A stretch of DNA of 64,000 bases from Mycolicibacterium gadium (GCF_010728925.1 NZ_AP022608.1:4154001-4218000), one strand, 5' to 3'. Numbered from the stretch's first letter, positions 44,030-55,640 are shown. Numbers and translations are program-made. Notes: generated from the letters alone by a model not told the origin.

Positions 44030-46189
44030 TTGAGTCAACCCGCCAATGCGCAGGTCAACACCCCTCTTGAGGTCTGGCCGGGCAAGGCCTATCCACTCGG
44101 GGCGACCTACGACGGCACGGGCACGAACTTCGCGCTGTTCAGCGAGGCCGCCGAGCGCGTCGAACTGTGCCTGTTCGACGCTGACGGCGAACAGACTGCC
44201 TGCATCACACTGCCCGAGGTGGACGGCTTCGTCTGGCACGGATTCGTCCCGACCATCGAGCCCGGCCAGCGCTACGGCTACCGCGTACACGGACCCTACG
44301 ACCCGGCCGCCGGCCACCGCTGCAATCCCAACAAGCTGCTGCTGGATCCCTACGCCAAGGCCATCGAGGGTGCGTTCGACTGGAATCAGTCGTTGTTCAG
44401 CTACAACTTCGGCGACCCGGACAGCCGTAACGATGACGACTCGGCGGCCAGTATGCCCAAGTGCGTCGTCATCAACCCGTATTTCGACTGGGGTGTAGAC
44501 CGCCCGCCCAGCCACGAATACGCCGACACCGTCATCTACGAGGCGCATGTCAAGGGCCTCACGCAGACCCATCCAGACATCCCGGAACAGCTTCGCGGGA
44601 CGTACGCCGCGGTGGCGCACCCGATGATCATCGATCACCTGAAAGCGTTGGGCGTCAACGCGATCGAGCTGATGCCCGTCCATCACTTCGCCAACGACTC
44701 CACGCTGATCGACAAGGGTCTTTCCAACTACTGGGGCTACAACACCATCGGCTTCCTGGCGCCTGACCCGAAGTACAGCTCGAGCCCCAACCCCGGTGGG
44801 CAGGTGCAGGAGTTCAAGGCGATGGTGCGCGCCCTGCACGAGGAGGGCATCGAGGTGATCCTCGACGTCGTCTACAACCACACCGCCGAGGGCAACCACA
44901 TGGGGCCGACACTGTCCATGCGGGGCATCGACAATGCCGCGTACTACCGCCTCGTCGACGACGACAAGCGCTACTACATGGACTACACCGGCACGGGCAA
45001 CAGCCTCAACGTCGGCCATCCGCATTCGCTGCAGCTGATCATGGACTCGCTGCGGTACTGGGTGACCGAGATGCACGTCGACGGCTTCCGCTTCGACCTG
45101 GCGTCGACACTGGCCCGCGAGTTCTACGACGTGGACCGACTGTCGACGTTCTTCGAACTCGTACAACAGGATCCGATCGTCAGCCAGGTCAAGCTGATCG
45201 CCGAGCCGTGGGACGTGGGACCCGGCGGATACCAGGTCGGCAATTTCCCGCCGCAGTGGACGGAATGGAACGGCAAATACCGCGACACCGTGCGCGACTA
45301 TTGGCGCGGAGAGCCGGCCACCCTCGACGAATTCGCCTCCCGGTTGACCGGATCCGCCGACCTGTACGAGGACACCGCCCGTCGACCGGTGGCATCGATC
45401 AACTTCGTCATCGCCCACGACGGGTTCACGCTGCGGGACCTGGTGTCCTACAACGAGAAACACAACGAAGCCAACGGCGAGGACAACAACGACGGCGAGA
45501 GTCACAACCGATCGTGGAACTGCGGTGTCGAGGGACCGACCGATGATCCCGAGATCAACGCGCTCCGGTCGCGGCAGCAGCGCAACTTTCTGACCACGCT
45601 GCTGCTGTCGCAGGGCGTTCCGATGATCGCGCACGGCGATGAGCTCGGCCGCACGCAGGACGGCAACAACAACGTCTACTGCCAGGACAACGAACTGTCC
45701 TGGATCGACTGGGAGAACGCCGATACCGAGCTGATCGAGTTCACCCGCAGCGTTTCGGCGATACGCGCCGCGCACCCCGTGTTCCGGCGTCGGCGGTTCT
45801 TCTCCGGTCGTCCCGTGCGCCAGCGCGGCGGCGACGGATTACCTGACATCGCTTGGTTCGCACCGGACGGATCAGAGATGAGCGACGAGGACTGGGATTC
45901 CGGGTTCGCCAAATCGATCGCGGTGTACCTCAACGGGCAGGGCATCCCCGACCTCGATCCGCGGGGTCAGCGGGTGACGGATGACTCGTTCGTGCTGTTC
46001 TTCAACGCCCACTACGAGGCGCTCGAGTTCGTCCTGCCGGAAGAACGGTTCGGTGCCTCGTGGGAGCCGGTCATCGACACCGCGGCCACCAATGGCGAGG
46101 AACCGAAGACCCACGATGCGGGAGCCAAGGTCACGGTAGACGCGAGGTCGGTGTTGGTGCTGAGGTCGGCGACGGTCAGCGAGACGTAG
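44030..46189 (+). CDS. glgX: Glycogen debranching enzyme GlgX/TreX
   Basis: The 719-residue GH13 enzyme hydrolyses alpha-1,6 branches of glycogen or limit dextrins. It starts with a CBM48-like domain (VWPGKAYPLGATYDGTGTNF) and has the GH13 motifs VILDVVYNHTAEG, nucleophile in GFRFDLAS, acid/base in LIAEPWD and third carboxylate in IAHDGFTLRDLV. The C-terminal region VLFFNAHYEALEFVLPEE is typical of GlgX. The TTG start at 44030 gives the family N-terminus. It complements the TreS-Mak genes at 52-55.6 kb in glycogen/trehalose metabolism. Confidence 0.96.
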   Translation: MSQPANAQVNTPLEVWPGKAYPLGATYDGTGTNFALFSEAAERVELCLFDADGEQTACITLPEVDGFVWHGFVPTIEPGQRYGYRVHGPYDPAAGHRCNPNKLLLDPYAKAIEGAFDWNQSLFSYNFGDPDSRNDDDSAASMPKCVVINPYFDWGVDRPPSHEYADTVIYEAHVKGLTQTHPDIPEQLRGTYAAVAHPMIIDHLKALGVNAIELMPVHHFANDSTLIDKGLSNYWGYNTIGFLAPDPKYSSSPNPGGQVQEFKAMVRALHEEGIEVILDVVYNHTAEGNHMGPTLSMRGIDNAAYYRLVDDDKRYYMDYTGTGNSLNVGHPHSLQLIMDSLRYWVTEMHVDGFRFDLASTLAREFYDVDRLSTFFELVQQDPIVSQVKLIAEPWDVGPGGYQVGNFPPQWTEWNGKYRDTVRDYWRGEPATLDEFASRLTGSADLYEDTARRPVASINFVIAHDGFTLRDLVSYNEKHNEANGEDNNDGESHNRSWNCGVEGPTDDPEINALRSRQQRNFLTTLLLSQGVPMIAHGDELGRTQDGNNNVYCQDNELSWIDWENADTELIEFTRSVSAIRAAHPVFRRRRFFSGRPVRQRGGDGLPDIAWFAPDGSEMSDEDWDSGFAKSIAVYLNGQGIPDLDPRGQRVTDDSFVLFFNAHYEALEFVLPEERFGASWEPVIDTAATNGEEPKTHDAGAKVTVDARSVLVLRSATVSET

Positions 46190-46537
46190 TCACCGCTCGA
46201 CGTCGAAGAACGAGTCGCCGTCCTCGGGAGTGCCGTCGATCTGACCCCGGTCAATGCCGTGCTCTTCGGGGTCGAGCCGGTCGAGTTCATCGTCGGGCAT
46301 CGACACGGTTTCCGGTTCGGTGTCATCGGCGTCGCGTGGGTCTACGTCACCGGGCGCGACATCGGGCACCTCGTCGGCCAAGCGCTCGTCCAGCGTCTCG
46401 TCCTCTTTGGCCTCGATCCACCGCTCCGGCGGGTCAACGACCTCGTCGCCGTCGTCGTTTCGCACCTCGTCGGAGTCGAGCGCTTCTTCTGGCGTGAGTG
46501 GATTGTCGTCGGATACGTCGCGTGCCATGACTGCCAT
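46190..46537 (-). CDS. Acidic DUF5709-type protein
   Basis: The 115-residue, highly acidic protein has the repeated pattern LTPEEALDSDEV, DERLADEVPDV and MPDDELDRLDPEEHG, matching my memory of DUF5709, a small actinobacterial domain of unknown function that is often disordered. Two start Met codons exist (46537 and 46528) and neither has a good ribosome-binding site. It is directly convergent with glgX with no gap. Its role cannot be inferred. Confidence 0.75.
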   Translation of the reverse strand: MAVMARDVSDDNPLTPEEALDSDEVRNDDGDEVVDPPERWIEAKEDETLDERLADEVPDVAPGDVDPRDADDTEPETVSMPDDELDRLDPEEHGIDRGQIDGTPEDGDSFFDVER

Positions 46538-46734
46538 GTTGCCCGACGCGCCGCCCGGCCAAACAGTGCGGGCTTCCACTCGGCTCAGGGCAGACACGGC
46601 GGTCAAGCGTTCATTTTTGGTGTCAGGTGGTGCTGCGGCGATGACTTAGCATCACCAACAGGCCCCTTTCATTGCGAGGCCGTTCGCGCCTGGCGCACTG
46701 AACACCCAGGTCACAGGGACGAAGGGCAGTAATT

Positions 46735-47676
46735 GTGAGCAGATACGACCCGCCGCACGACGGTGATGAGACCACCCCGTTTGCACCGCGCGCCATCCAC
46801 GAGGAAGACACCTTGTACGCCGGGCTGTTCACCTCCCCGCAACAGCCGCCACCCGGTGCCGGTCATGGACAGCAACCCCCGCCGCACAGCGGTGGGTTGG
46901 TTGCCGGTCGGCGGCGCTGGTGGGTGATCGGCGGCGCGGTGGCCGCGGTCTCGGCGGTGATCGTGGGCCTGGTGGTGTTCACCGGCGGTGACGACGGCTC
47001 GTCGACTGATGCCACCGCGACGACCTCGACGCGGGTGCCCGCGGGTCCGAGCACCACCGCGGCCGCGACGCCCCGCTCCACTTCGGCGCCCGCTCCGCCA
47101 CCACCACCTCCCGTTGTCGATGCTGCTGGGCTGCCAGGACTTCTTCTCCCCGCCGACCTGGTCAATCAGCGCATGAACACGACCGGTATGACTGCCGATC
47201 CCCCCTTCGCCAAACTGTTGCCCGGTTCGGTCACTCCGGCGCATTGCACCGGCGCGTGGGGTCCGGCATACGAGGCGACGTATCAAGGCTCTGGTTACAC
47301 CGGGCTTGCCATCCAGGGCTTTTTCCAGCCCCCGATTCAGATGGTGCAGGCTGTCGTCTCGTTTCCCGACGCGGGCGCGGCGAAGGCGTTTTACGACCGG
47401 CAGGTCGCCGACTGGAACGAATGCAAATCCACCCACATCAGGTACGAGGGCGGCGGGGTGACCGAAGCTGATCTTGGTGTGCCGTCGATGGCTGCGGGCA
47501 TCATGACACTGTTGCTGGTTCCGACCACGGCGAAGACCGCAGGTCAGCAGTGCGAACGTGATATGGCCCTGCGCTCCAACGTGATCGTCGATGTGCGGGC
47601 CTGCTCACCGACGGTCGGTAGCGCGGGATTTTCGATCGCGAACGAAATCGCCGAGAAAATCGCACCCGCCGCGTAG
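46735..47676 (+). CDS. Membrane protein with PknH_C-type extracellular sensor domain
   Basis: The 313-residue protein has a short cytoplasmic Pro-rich head, one membrane helix (RRRWWVIGGAVAAVSAVIVGLVVF, about 58-81), a Thr/Pro linker, and a PknH_C-type ectodomain with the same landmarks as the kinases and lipoproteins nearby (AHCTGAWGPAYEATYQGSGY, VADWNECKS, NVIVDVRACSP). The four Cys fit two disulfides. It lacks a kinase domain, so it may act as an extra sensor or decoy for the kinase encoded next to it. GTG start 46735. Confidence 0.85.
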   Translation: MSRYDPPHDGDETTPFAPRAIHEEDTLYAGLFTSPQQPPPGAGHGQQPPPHSGGLVAGRRRWWVIGGAVAAVSAVIVGLVVFTGGDDGSSTDATATTSTRVPAGPSTTAAATPRSTSAPAPPPPPPVVDAAGLPGLLLPADLVNQRMNTTGMTADPPFAKLLPGSVTPAHCTGAWGPAYEATYQGSGYTGLAIQGFFQPPIQMVQAVVSFPDAGAAKAFYDRQVADWNECKSTHIRYEGGGVTEADLGVPSMAAGIMTLLLVPTTAKTAGQQCERDMALRSNVIVDVRACSPTVGSAGFSIANEIAEKIAPAA

Positions 47677-47681
47677 AGCGA

Positions 47682-49673
47682 CTATTTCAGTTCGCGGGCC
47701 AGTGACGGCGCAAAATTCGCGTCGAGATATTGGCTCGCGAGGTAGCCTCCAGGGCCGGTCAGCGCAGCAATGGTGTTCGGATCGTCCACCACGATCATCG
47801 TTCCCTGGTACCCGGCGAAGGGCCTTGGCAGGCCGTCGAATCCGCCTCCGCCGGCCTTGCTGTCGGTGCGGATGACCACCAGTACGTCGGTTTCGAGGTT
47901 GTAGACCGCGGAGGGATCGGGCATGGGCCGGGTGTCGCCGGTATCGGTGGACCGATGGGTGAAATCTTGGCTGTAGCGCAGCCCAAGCGCTTCAAGATAG
48001 TTGGCCGCGGTCGAGGGAACGAGCACCTCCAATACGGATGCGTCTGAATTGACCAGAGCCACAACGGATTTCCCGTTCCACGCTGGATTCTGGTTCTTGA
48101 GATCATCCTGTTGGGCACGGATGTCGCCGATGAGTTCCTTGGCCTTGTCCTCATAGCCGAGAATGTCGCCGATCCAGAGCAATTGGCTCTGCCACGTCCA
48201 CGATTCGGCGGTCTGATCCTCGGGTCTGGTCAGCGTCGGCGCGATGGCGGCGAGCTTTTCGTAGGTGGCGTCGTCGAGGTCGCCGGTGGCAATGATCACG
48301 TCGGGACGGGCGTCGGCGACGGCTGCGGTGTTCGTGAAGCCCGTCAGCACGGTTGGTGACGCAGTGATCGCGGACTGTTCCCAGCTGGGCAGCGCGCTGG
48401 AGGATGCACCGATTACGACAGGTTGGACTCCCAGCGACAGCACGGCGTCGCCGTCGCCCGGCCCGATCGCCGCCACCTTCTGCGGCCGAGAGGTGAGCTC
48501 GGTGGACCCGTGTTGGTGGGTGAAAGTCTGGGCCTGGTAGGCGGGTTCGTCAGGCCCTCGATTCCACAGCGCCACGCCGATCACGCCGGCGACGAGGACC
48601 ACGGCAGCCAGACCGGCAGCGATGAGAGTGCCGGTACGTCGGCGTTTCGGCCCGCCGGCCTGTCCAGGTTGGTTCTCGGCGATCTGCCACCCACTCGGGT
48701 ACGTGATGGCAGCGTTGGGCGGTCCGGTGGGATTGAAGTACCCCGGCGGGCCGGCGGGCTGCGCACCGGTCGGTGGTGGCGGAGCCCACTCGGCGGGGGC
48801 CGGCGGCGGCGCCGGCGTAGCCCTCAGTTGCACCGTGCTGTCGTCGAGCGCCGCGGCGGCGGCTTGAGCAAGTTCTCCGCCGGTTTGGTAGCGCTGTGTG
48901 GGGTCCTTGGCCATTGCCTTGGCGATGACGGCATCGATGGCCGGCGGCAGTTCCGGTACCCGTTCGGTGACCCTGGGCGGCGACGCCGTCAAATGGCCGG
49001 TGACGGTAGCCCCCATGTTAGCGCCGGGGCGCGCGAACGGAGTTTGTCCGGTGAGCATTGTGTACAGACTGCAGCCTAGGGCGTAGATGTCGGCACGGTG
49101 GTCAGCGGCTTCGCCGATCAGCGTTTCCGGCGCGGCATAGGCGATGGAGGCCAGCACCATTCCGGTTTGCGTCAGACCGGCGGCGTCATCGTTTCTCTTG
49201 GCAATCCCGAAGTCGGCCAGAAAGATTCGTTGATCTTCGGCGGCGAGCAGGAAGTTCGCAGGTTTCACGTCGCGGTGCAACAAACCGTGCTGATGCGCGT
49301 AGTCCAGAGCGTCGGCGACCGCGGCGGTGATGCGCAGCGCGCGCGCCGGAGTCATGCGGCCTGCTTTCAGTTCGTGATATGCGTCGCTGCCGTTGACGTA
49401 CTGCATCGCGATCCAAAGATGTCCATCCTCGGTTTCCCCTCGGTTGTACACCGACACGATGTGCGGGTGATCAAGCGTCGCAGCCAGATCGGCCTCGCGA
49501 AGGAATCGTTCACGAAAATGACTGTCAAGCGTCAAGTCTGACGACAAGACCTTGAGGGCATCGGAGCGTGGCAGCGTGGGATGGGCGGCACGGAACACTG
49601 TCCCCATGCCTCCCCTGCCGAGAACCGCTTCGATGCGGTAGCCGGCCACCACCGATCCCACGTCCAGTGCCAT
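47682..49673 (-). CDS. Ser/Thr kinase fused to siderophore-binding-protein-like ectodomain
   Basis: The 663-residue receptor kinase has a cytoplasmic kinase domain (about 10-270): GRGGMGTVFR, DALKVL, LLHRDVKPANFLL, LADFGIAK, AYAAPETL. A Pro-rich linker and one membrane helix (GTLIAAGLAAVVLVAGVIGVAL, about 350-371) lead to an extracellular domain of about 280 residues that reads as a class III substrate-binding protein: QKVAAIGPGDGDAVLSLGV, ADARPDVIIATGDLDDATYE and YSQDFTHRSTDTGD. It probably senses a bound siderophore-like ligand instead of the usual PknH_C domain. DUF7373-type and PknH_C-type lipoproteins lie directly behind it. Confidence 0.92.
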   Translation of the reverse strand: MALDVGSVVAGYRIEAVLGRGGMGTVFRAAHPTLPRSDALKVLSSDLTLDSHFRERFLREADLAATLDHPHIVSVYNRGETEDGHLWIAMQYVNGSDAYHELKAGRMTPARALRITAAVADALDYAHQHGLLHRDVKPANFLLAAEDQRIFLADFGIAKRNDDAAGLTQTGMVLASIAYAAPETLIGEAADHRADIYALGCSLYTMLTGQTPFARPGANMGATVTGHLTASPPRVTERVPELPPAIDAVIAKAMAKDPTQRYQTGGELAQAAAAALDDSTVQLRATPAPPPAPAEWAPPPPTGAQPAGPPGYFNPTGPPNAAITYPSGWQIAENQPGQAGGPKRRRTGTLIAAGLAAVVLVAGVIGVALWNRGPDEPAYQAQTFTHQHGSTELTSRPQKVAAIGPGDGDAVLSLGVQPVVIGASSSALPSWEQSAITASPTVLTGFTNTAAVADARPDVIIATGDLDDATYEKLAAIAPTLTRPEDQTAESWTWQSQLLWIGDILGYEDKAKELIGDIRAQQDDLKNQNPAWNGKSVVALVNSDASVLEVLVPSTAANYLEALGLRYSQDFTHRSTDTGDTRPMPDPSAVYNLETDVLVVIRTDSKAGGGGFDGLPRPFAGYQGTMIVVDDPNTIAALTGPGGYLASQYLDANFAPSLARELK

Positions 49674-49767
49674 CTGATTGTTCCCTCGTCTTACGGTCCG
49701 GTGTGTGCGAGCGGGCAGATCGGCTGCTGCGCAACGGTTGTGGCGGAATGGCGGTGTGCGGGCCGCC

Positions 49768-51066
49768 TCATGAGGCCATCAGCATGGCGTATTGCGCGGC
49801 GGTCTGCTGGTGCGCATCGGTCAACTGGGCCGAGGACCCTTCGATGACATACCGGTCGGCGACTGCGTAGCAGACGTCACCGGAGCCCAACGGATCATCA
49901 ACGTGGATACAGCGCGATGCTGGCATGTTCGGCACCGACGCGACCGGTTTGCTTCCCGAGTCTTGCAACTCGCGGACGAACTGCTCGAGCATTTCCTCGG
50001 CTGATTCGGCGTCGCGAAACTGATAGACCGAGGCTTTTCCCCTGGCCCATAGACCCATGCCCAAGTCGGTGAACAGCTGCGTCGAGGCCTGCGGCGATAT
50101 CTGAAAATGTAACGCCGCGTGCGGCCCGTAAACCAGGTTCTTACCGACCGGGATCTGATCGCCGGTCTGTGGGACGGTGCGCGCCAGCAAACCACCCTCG
50201 TCCACGGGGAGACCGCCAAGCTCAGATACCGGGGTGGGCACGAACCTGTCGATGGCCGAGATTTGCTGGTCCAGTGTCTTCGCGACCATGTCGGCGGCGG
50301 GACCGACCCCGTCAAGGGTGTCGGCGAACTGGTGCAGCACGAAGGGGCCGTGCGCGGTGTAGGCGCTGACGCTGGTTTTCGGCGTCGTCGAACCTGGCGG
50401 GGTGGTCTCAAGGGTGGAAGCGCGGGTGCCGGGATTATTCGGCATGGCTACGGGCTGCGCCAGGGGCAGGTTGTCGTCGAGGTCGGGCTGCAGCGACAGG
50501 TCGGCGAGTTCGGTGGCCGCGGCCGCGGCAGATTCGGGGTCGGCGAACCGCAGCACGGCATTGACCAGACTGACGCGATCCGGCTCGGTTCGTCGGGCCG
50601 ACGAGAATCCGGTGACAAAGTTGTGTTTGCTCGCGGCGGCAGCCATTTTCCTTGGCAGAAGCTGTCGGAGCACGGTTGGGTCCGCCAACACGGTGGTCGG
50701 CATCACCCCTTCGGTGAGTGCGGTGTCGACTTCCCACGGCCCCACGACATGCTCGGCCATCCGCACGCCTTCTACCAACCGACCCTTTTCCGGGGTGCCG
50801 GCAGCTCCGAGAGGTGGCGCCGGCCGCGTGGGGTAATTGCCTGTGTCAAGCAGGCTCACATCGACAGCGCCGGGTGGCGGCCCGCCTGGCGACCGGTGCG
50901 CGGCACCGTCAGTCACGGTGGTGCATGCCGTGGCGATCAGCACCGTCGCCACGGCAACCGCACCAGAGCCCGCGAGACGGGACGAACAGGTTGGTCCCGC
51001 TGTCCGGCGGGGGCGAGGTGCGCCGTGCACGATGCTCTGCGGGAAGAAACCCATATGCCGGTACAT
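49768..51066 (-). CDS. DUF7373-type lipoprotein, paralogue of 8460-9704
   Basis: The 432-residue protein has a long N-terminal region and signal peptide ending in LIATAC. It matches the lipoprotein at 8460-9704 along its length (NYPTRPAPPLG, GRLVEGVRMAEHVVGPWEVD, LLARTVPQ, AHQQTAAQYAMLMAS). A pair of Cys near the C-terminus (RCIHVDD and VCYAVADR) suggests a disulfide. Function unknown. The start is uncertain: ATG 51066 or 51054 give signal peptides of different length. It lies 94 nt from the kinase gene, same strand. Confidence 0.8.
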   Translation of the reverse strand: MYRHMGFFPQSIVHGAPRPRRTAGPTCSSRLAGSGAVAVATVLIATACTTVTDGAAHRSPGGPPPGAVDVSLLDTGNYPTRPAPPLGAAGTPEKGRLVEGVRMAEHVVGPWEVDTALTEGVMPTTVLADPTVLRQLLPRKMAAAASKHNFVTGFSSARRTEPDRVSLVNAVLRFADPESAAAAATELADLSLQPDLDDNLPLAQPVAMPNNPGTRASTLETTPPGSTTPKTSVSAYTAHGPFVLHQFADTLDGVGPAADMVAKTLDQQISAIDRFVPTPVSELGGLPVDEGGLLARTVPQTGDQIPVGKNLVYGPHAALHFQISPQASTQLFTDLGMGLWARGKASVYQFRDAESAEEMLEQFVRELQDSGSKPVASVPNMPASRCIHVDDPLGSGDVCYAVADRYVIEGSSAQLTDAHQQTAAQYAMLMAS

Positions 51067-51085
51067 TAGCCGCCCGCAGCGACGG

Positions 51086-51814
51086 CTATGTGGGCACTTT
51101 GGCCAGAATGCGGTCGGCGACTGTGTTGGCCGGCGCGGTGTTGTCGCCATCGCCGCAAACGATGACTTCTGCCAGCACGTTGCGCCGGTGTGCGACGACG
51201 TGGTGACAGTTGCGGGGCAGCCCGTCGCGCTGGAAGGTCGTACCGATGCGGTCAGGTCCGGTGCTGATCGGATAGGGCACCCAACGCTGGTCTTTGCCTT
51301 CGACTTCGATGAAGAATATGTCGCCGTCGGGACAGAGGCGCCATTCGGAGTCGATTAGCCACATCACCCCGTTGCGAGCGGTGATGTCGGCAGGCTTTTC
51401 GAAGATGGCAACCATCTGGTCGACCGACTGCCCGCGGGCGCCCCGGTTGGCATTGCCCACCACGGCTGGGTTGTTCAATAATCCGGTCTCGGCCGCCAAT
51501 GCGCGCGATCGGCACGCGAAGGGCTCGATCCTCACGTTCGCGCTCTGCCGCCCGGTGTAGGCCTCCAGTTCGACGAGATCGGTGTCACCGATGATTTCGC
51601 CGAGTTCGCTGCGTTTGAGTAATAAGTCCGCGCCGGCGGCCGCGGGCACCAGTGTCGGAGTCGCAGACGCGGCCGTTGTGGTGACCGGTGGCGGCGCGGA
51701 TGACGTCGTCGTCCCGACGTCTGCGGACGTGCCGGCCCCCTCCTCGGCAGTCGATCCGCATCCGGCCAGAATCAGCACCGCACACATCGCCAGGCCTGCC
51801 TGGATAGACCGCAT
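51086..51814 (-). CDS. PknH_C-like sensor-domain lipoprotein
   Basis: The 242-residue lipoprotein has a strong lipobox (LILAGCGS) and a Ser/Thr/Ala/Pro linker, then a domain with the PknH_C-like features LLKRSELGEIIGDTDLVELE, FACRSRALAAE, EWRLCPDGD, RNCHHVVAHRRNVLAEVIVCG. Four cysteines can form disulfides. It sits 19 nt upstream of the DUF7373-type lipoprotein and belongs to the same unit as the kinase at 47682. An inverted repeat at 51926 lies in its promoter region. Confidence 0.83.
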   Translation of the reverse strand: MRSIQAGLAMCAVLILAGCGSTAEEGAGTSADVGTTTSSAPPPVTTTAASATPTLVPAAAGADLLLKRSELGEIIGDTDLVELEAYTGRQSANVRIEPFACRSRALAAETGLLNNPAVVGNANRGARGQSVDQMVAIFEKPADITARNGVMWLIDSEWRLCPDGDIFFIEVEGKDQRWVPYPISTGPDRIGTTFQRDGLPRNCHHVVAHRRNVLAEVIVCGDGDNTAPANTVADRILAKVPT

Positions 51815-52088
51815 CGTGTTCGTCTCCTCGGATATTCAGGCCTTGCGGACGTTGCACCGCGTAACCAGCGAACTCGCCGACTCGCAGAAGTGTTGTGCGC
51901 CAGCAATCTTGCGCGGTAATGCCCTCGACCGTACTAACTTGTATGGTACGGTCGCGAACTATAGCAACCGCGGTCGCCGCGAAGGCAGAGAGATTTCTCG
52001 TCCGCCGCCGGCTGGGGGGCCGGAGTTGGGGCCGGGACGGCGGCGGTACCTCGCGGCGGCCGCGGTTGCCGACTCGTCTTCGCGAATC
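51815..52088. other. Intergenic region with CGACCGTAC/GTACGGTCG inverted repeat
   Basis: A perfect 9-bp inverted repeat, CGACCGTAC (51926-51934) and GTACGGTCG (51946-51954), with an 11-nt centre lies about 115 nt upstream of the lipoprotein gene on the minus strand. It is AT-richer than its surroundings and looks like a repressor operator (TetR/GntR type). No regulator gene is adjacent. Otherwise I see nothing in this stretch. Confidence 0.5.
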
Positions 52089-52469
52089 TCACGCTCCGTC
52101 GATAGCTCGGGTCGGCTTCAGCCCGGTCTTGGCGTCCAGATATTGCAACAGCTGGTGTGCGGCGATCTCGATGTCCTTGTGTCGCCATTCCGACGCCCGG
52201 TAGACGCACGCGATCAAGCCCGTGCGGTGCAGTCTGCGCAGGTCACCGTAGGCGAACGCGTACCGCGCCTTGGTGCCGTCGGTTGCGCCCTCGGTGAGCC
52301 CGAGGTGCCACCGGGCGTAGTCCTCCCAGGAATGGGATTCGAGGTAGGAGTTCTGGTCGTCGGCGCGGGGTTGTGCGTCGCCCCAGTCGCTGTCGAGGAC
52401 GTACTGGCGCGCGTCGATCAGCTCTCGCGCCTTGGCCACGGCGTCGTCGTTGAGTGAGTACTTCGCCAT
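52089..52469 (-). CDS. Conserved hypothetical protein
   Basis: The 126-residue protein begins MAKYSLNDDAVAKARELIDA and has a strongly conserved-looking centre (YLESHSWEDYARWHLGLTEGA) and DLRRLHRTGLIACVYRASEW followed by helix IEIAAHQLLQYLDA. No domain is recognised; the pattern is that of a small soluble actinobacterial protein of unknown function. It lies 52 nt from the mak gene on the same strand, so co-transcription with treS-mak is possible. Confidence 0.78.
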   Translation of the reverse strand: MAKYSLNDDAVAKARELIDARQYVLDSDWGDAQPRADDQNSYLESHSWEDYARWHLGLTEGATDGTKARYAFAYGDLRRLHRTGLIACVYRASEWRHKDIEIAAHQLLQYLDAKTGLKPTRAIDGA

Positions 52470-52521
52470 GGTGGCACTCCCCTCGATAGTCAGATATCGG
52501 GCAGCAGCGCAATATCTTTCG

Positions 52522-53861
52522 TCATCCGACGAGCCGGGCGATCGATTTCAGCGGGATCGGCAGCCAGCTTGGCCGGTGTCGCGCTTCGTAACCCGCCTCG
52601 TACACCGCCTTGTCGAGTTCGTAGGCCAGCAGCAGCGGTCCGCTGTCGCGGGGATCGGCACCTGACACCTCGGCGTAGCCCTCGCAGAACGAGCCGGCGT
52701 TGCGGTCCACCCACTCGCGGGCCCGCGCGGCCAGCTGTCGGTCCAGGTCCTCGTCCCGGGAGTCGCTGGAATGGTCCATCAGCCGCTGGTACGCGGCGTA
52801 CTCGTATGACCGCAGCATTCCGGCCACGTCGCGCAGTGGCGAATCGGGCCGCCGGCGCTCGTCCAGCGGTTGCCCCGGCTCGCCTTCGAAGTCGATCACC
52901 AACCAGCTCTCCGGAGTCCGCAGCACCTGGCCGAGGTGGAGGTCGCCGTGGATGCGCTGCACGACGATCTCCTCCTCGGCGAGCTTGCGGTAGCGCTCCT
53001 CGATCAGCTCCACATATTCCTGGAGTTCCGGCACCGCGCGGGCCACCGCCGCGAGGCGCTGCAGCATGGTCTCGGCGGGAAAGAGAGTCGATTCGGTGTC
53101 GAGTTTCTCGGCGAGCGTCGCGTGTACCGCGGCGACGGCTTCACCAAGGCGGAAGGACTCACCGGCGAAGTCGCCGCCGACCTCGTCGGCGTACAGGTCG
53201 CCCTCGGCGAACAGATCGCGGGTGCTGGCCAGCGCCATGTCCCAACCCTCGGCGGAGTTGGCGGCGAACGCGGTGACCATGCCCAGCGCGCATGGCTCGC
53301 CGTCGCACATCGTCTCGAAGGACCCCAGCAGCTGTGCCACATGATGATTGCCCGCGCGGGCCAGGACCCGGTTGAGTTCGATATCCGGGTTGGTGCCGGG
53401 CGTGATGCGCCGGAAGATCTTCAGGACGGCTTCCTGCTCGAACACCACGCTGGTGTTGCTCTGCTCGGCACCCATCAGTCTCGGCGCGATGTCGAGCGGC
53501 AGAGTGACGTCGGGCTCCTTCTCGAAGCGCACCGCCGCGTCCGCCTCTCCGACGGTCGCGGACGCGTCGATCAGCGACAACAGGTACTGGCCGGCCTCCG
53601 GGTCGTAAAGGGCGTCATATGCGGTGCGGTCGCCGTCGGTCCCAATGGTGGCCGCATCCGCGAACTCCTCGATGGGCTCGTGGTTCCACTGCACGATGAC
53701 CTGATAGCGCTCCGAGCTGCCGTCGGTGTACGACACGTCGAGCAGCATGAGTTCCAGGTCGTCGCGCAACGAGACGCGGACGGTGGGCTCGGCGGACGCG
53801 AGTTCGCGGCTGCGGCCGGCGTACCAGCGCTGGTGCGGCAGCCATTCGGCGAAGGGCAGGT

Positions 53862-53865
<4 letters not shown>
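52522..53865 (-). CDS. mak: Maltokinase Mak
   Basis: The 447-residue enzyme phosphorylates maltose to maltose-1-phosphate for GlgE-dependent glucan synthesis. It has an N-terminal cap domain ([19 protein letters not shown]), a phosphotransferase-like core with catalytic [12 protein letters not shown] and VIDFEGEP, and [12 protein letters not shown] in the nucleotide site, the standard Mak layout. Its GTG overlaps the treS stop by 4 nt, reproducing the TreS-Mak coupling known in mycobacteria. Confidence 0.96.

Positions 53866-55640
<1,775 letters not shown>

Noticed and set aside
43910..45775. 621-codon open frame antisense to glgX
   Set aside because: Again a high-GC shadow of a clearly recognisable GH13 gene; no motif or ribosome-binding site.
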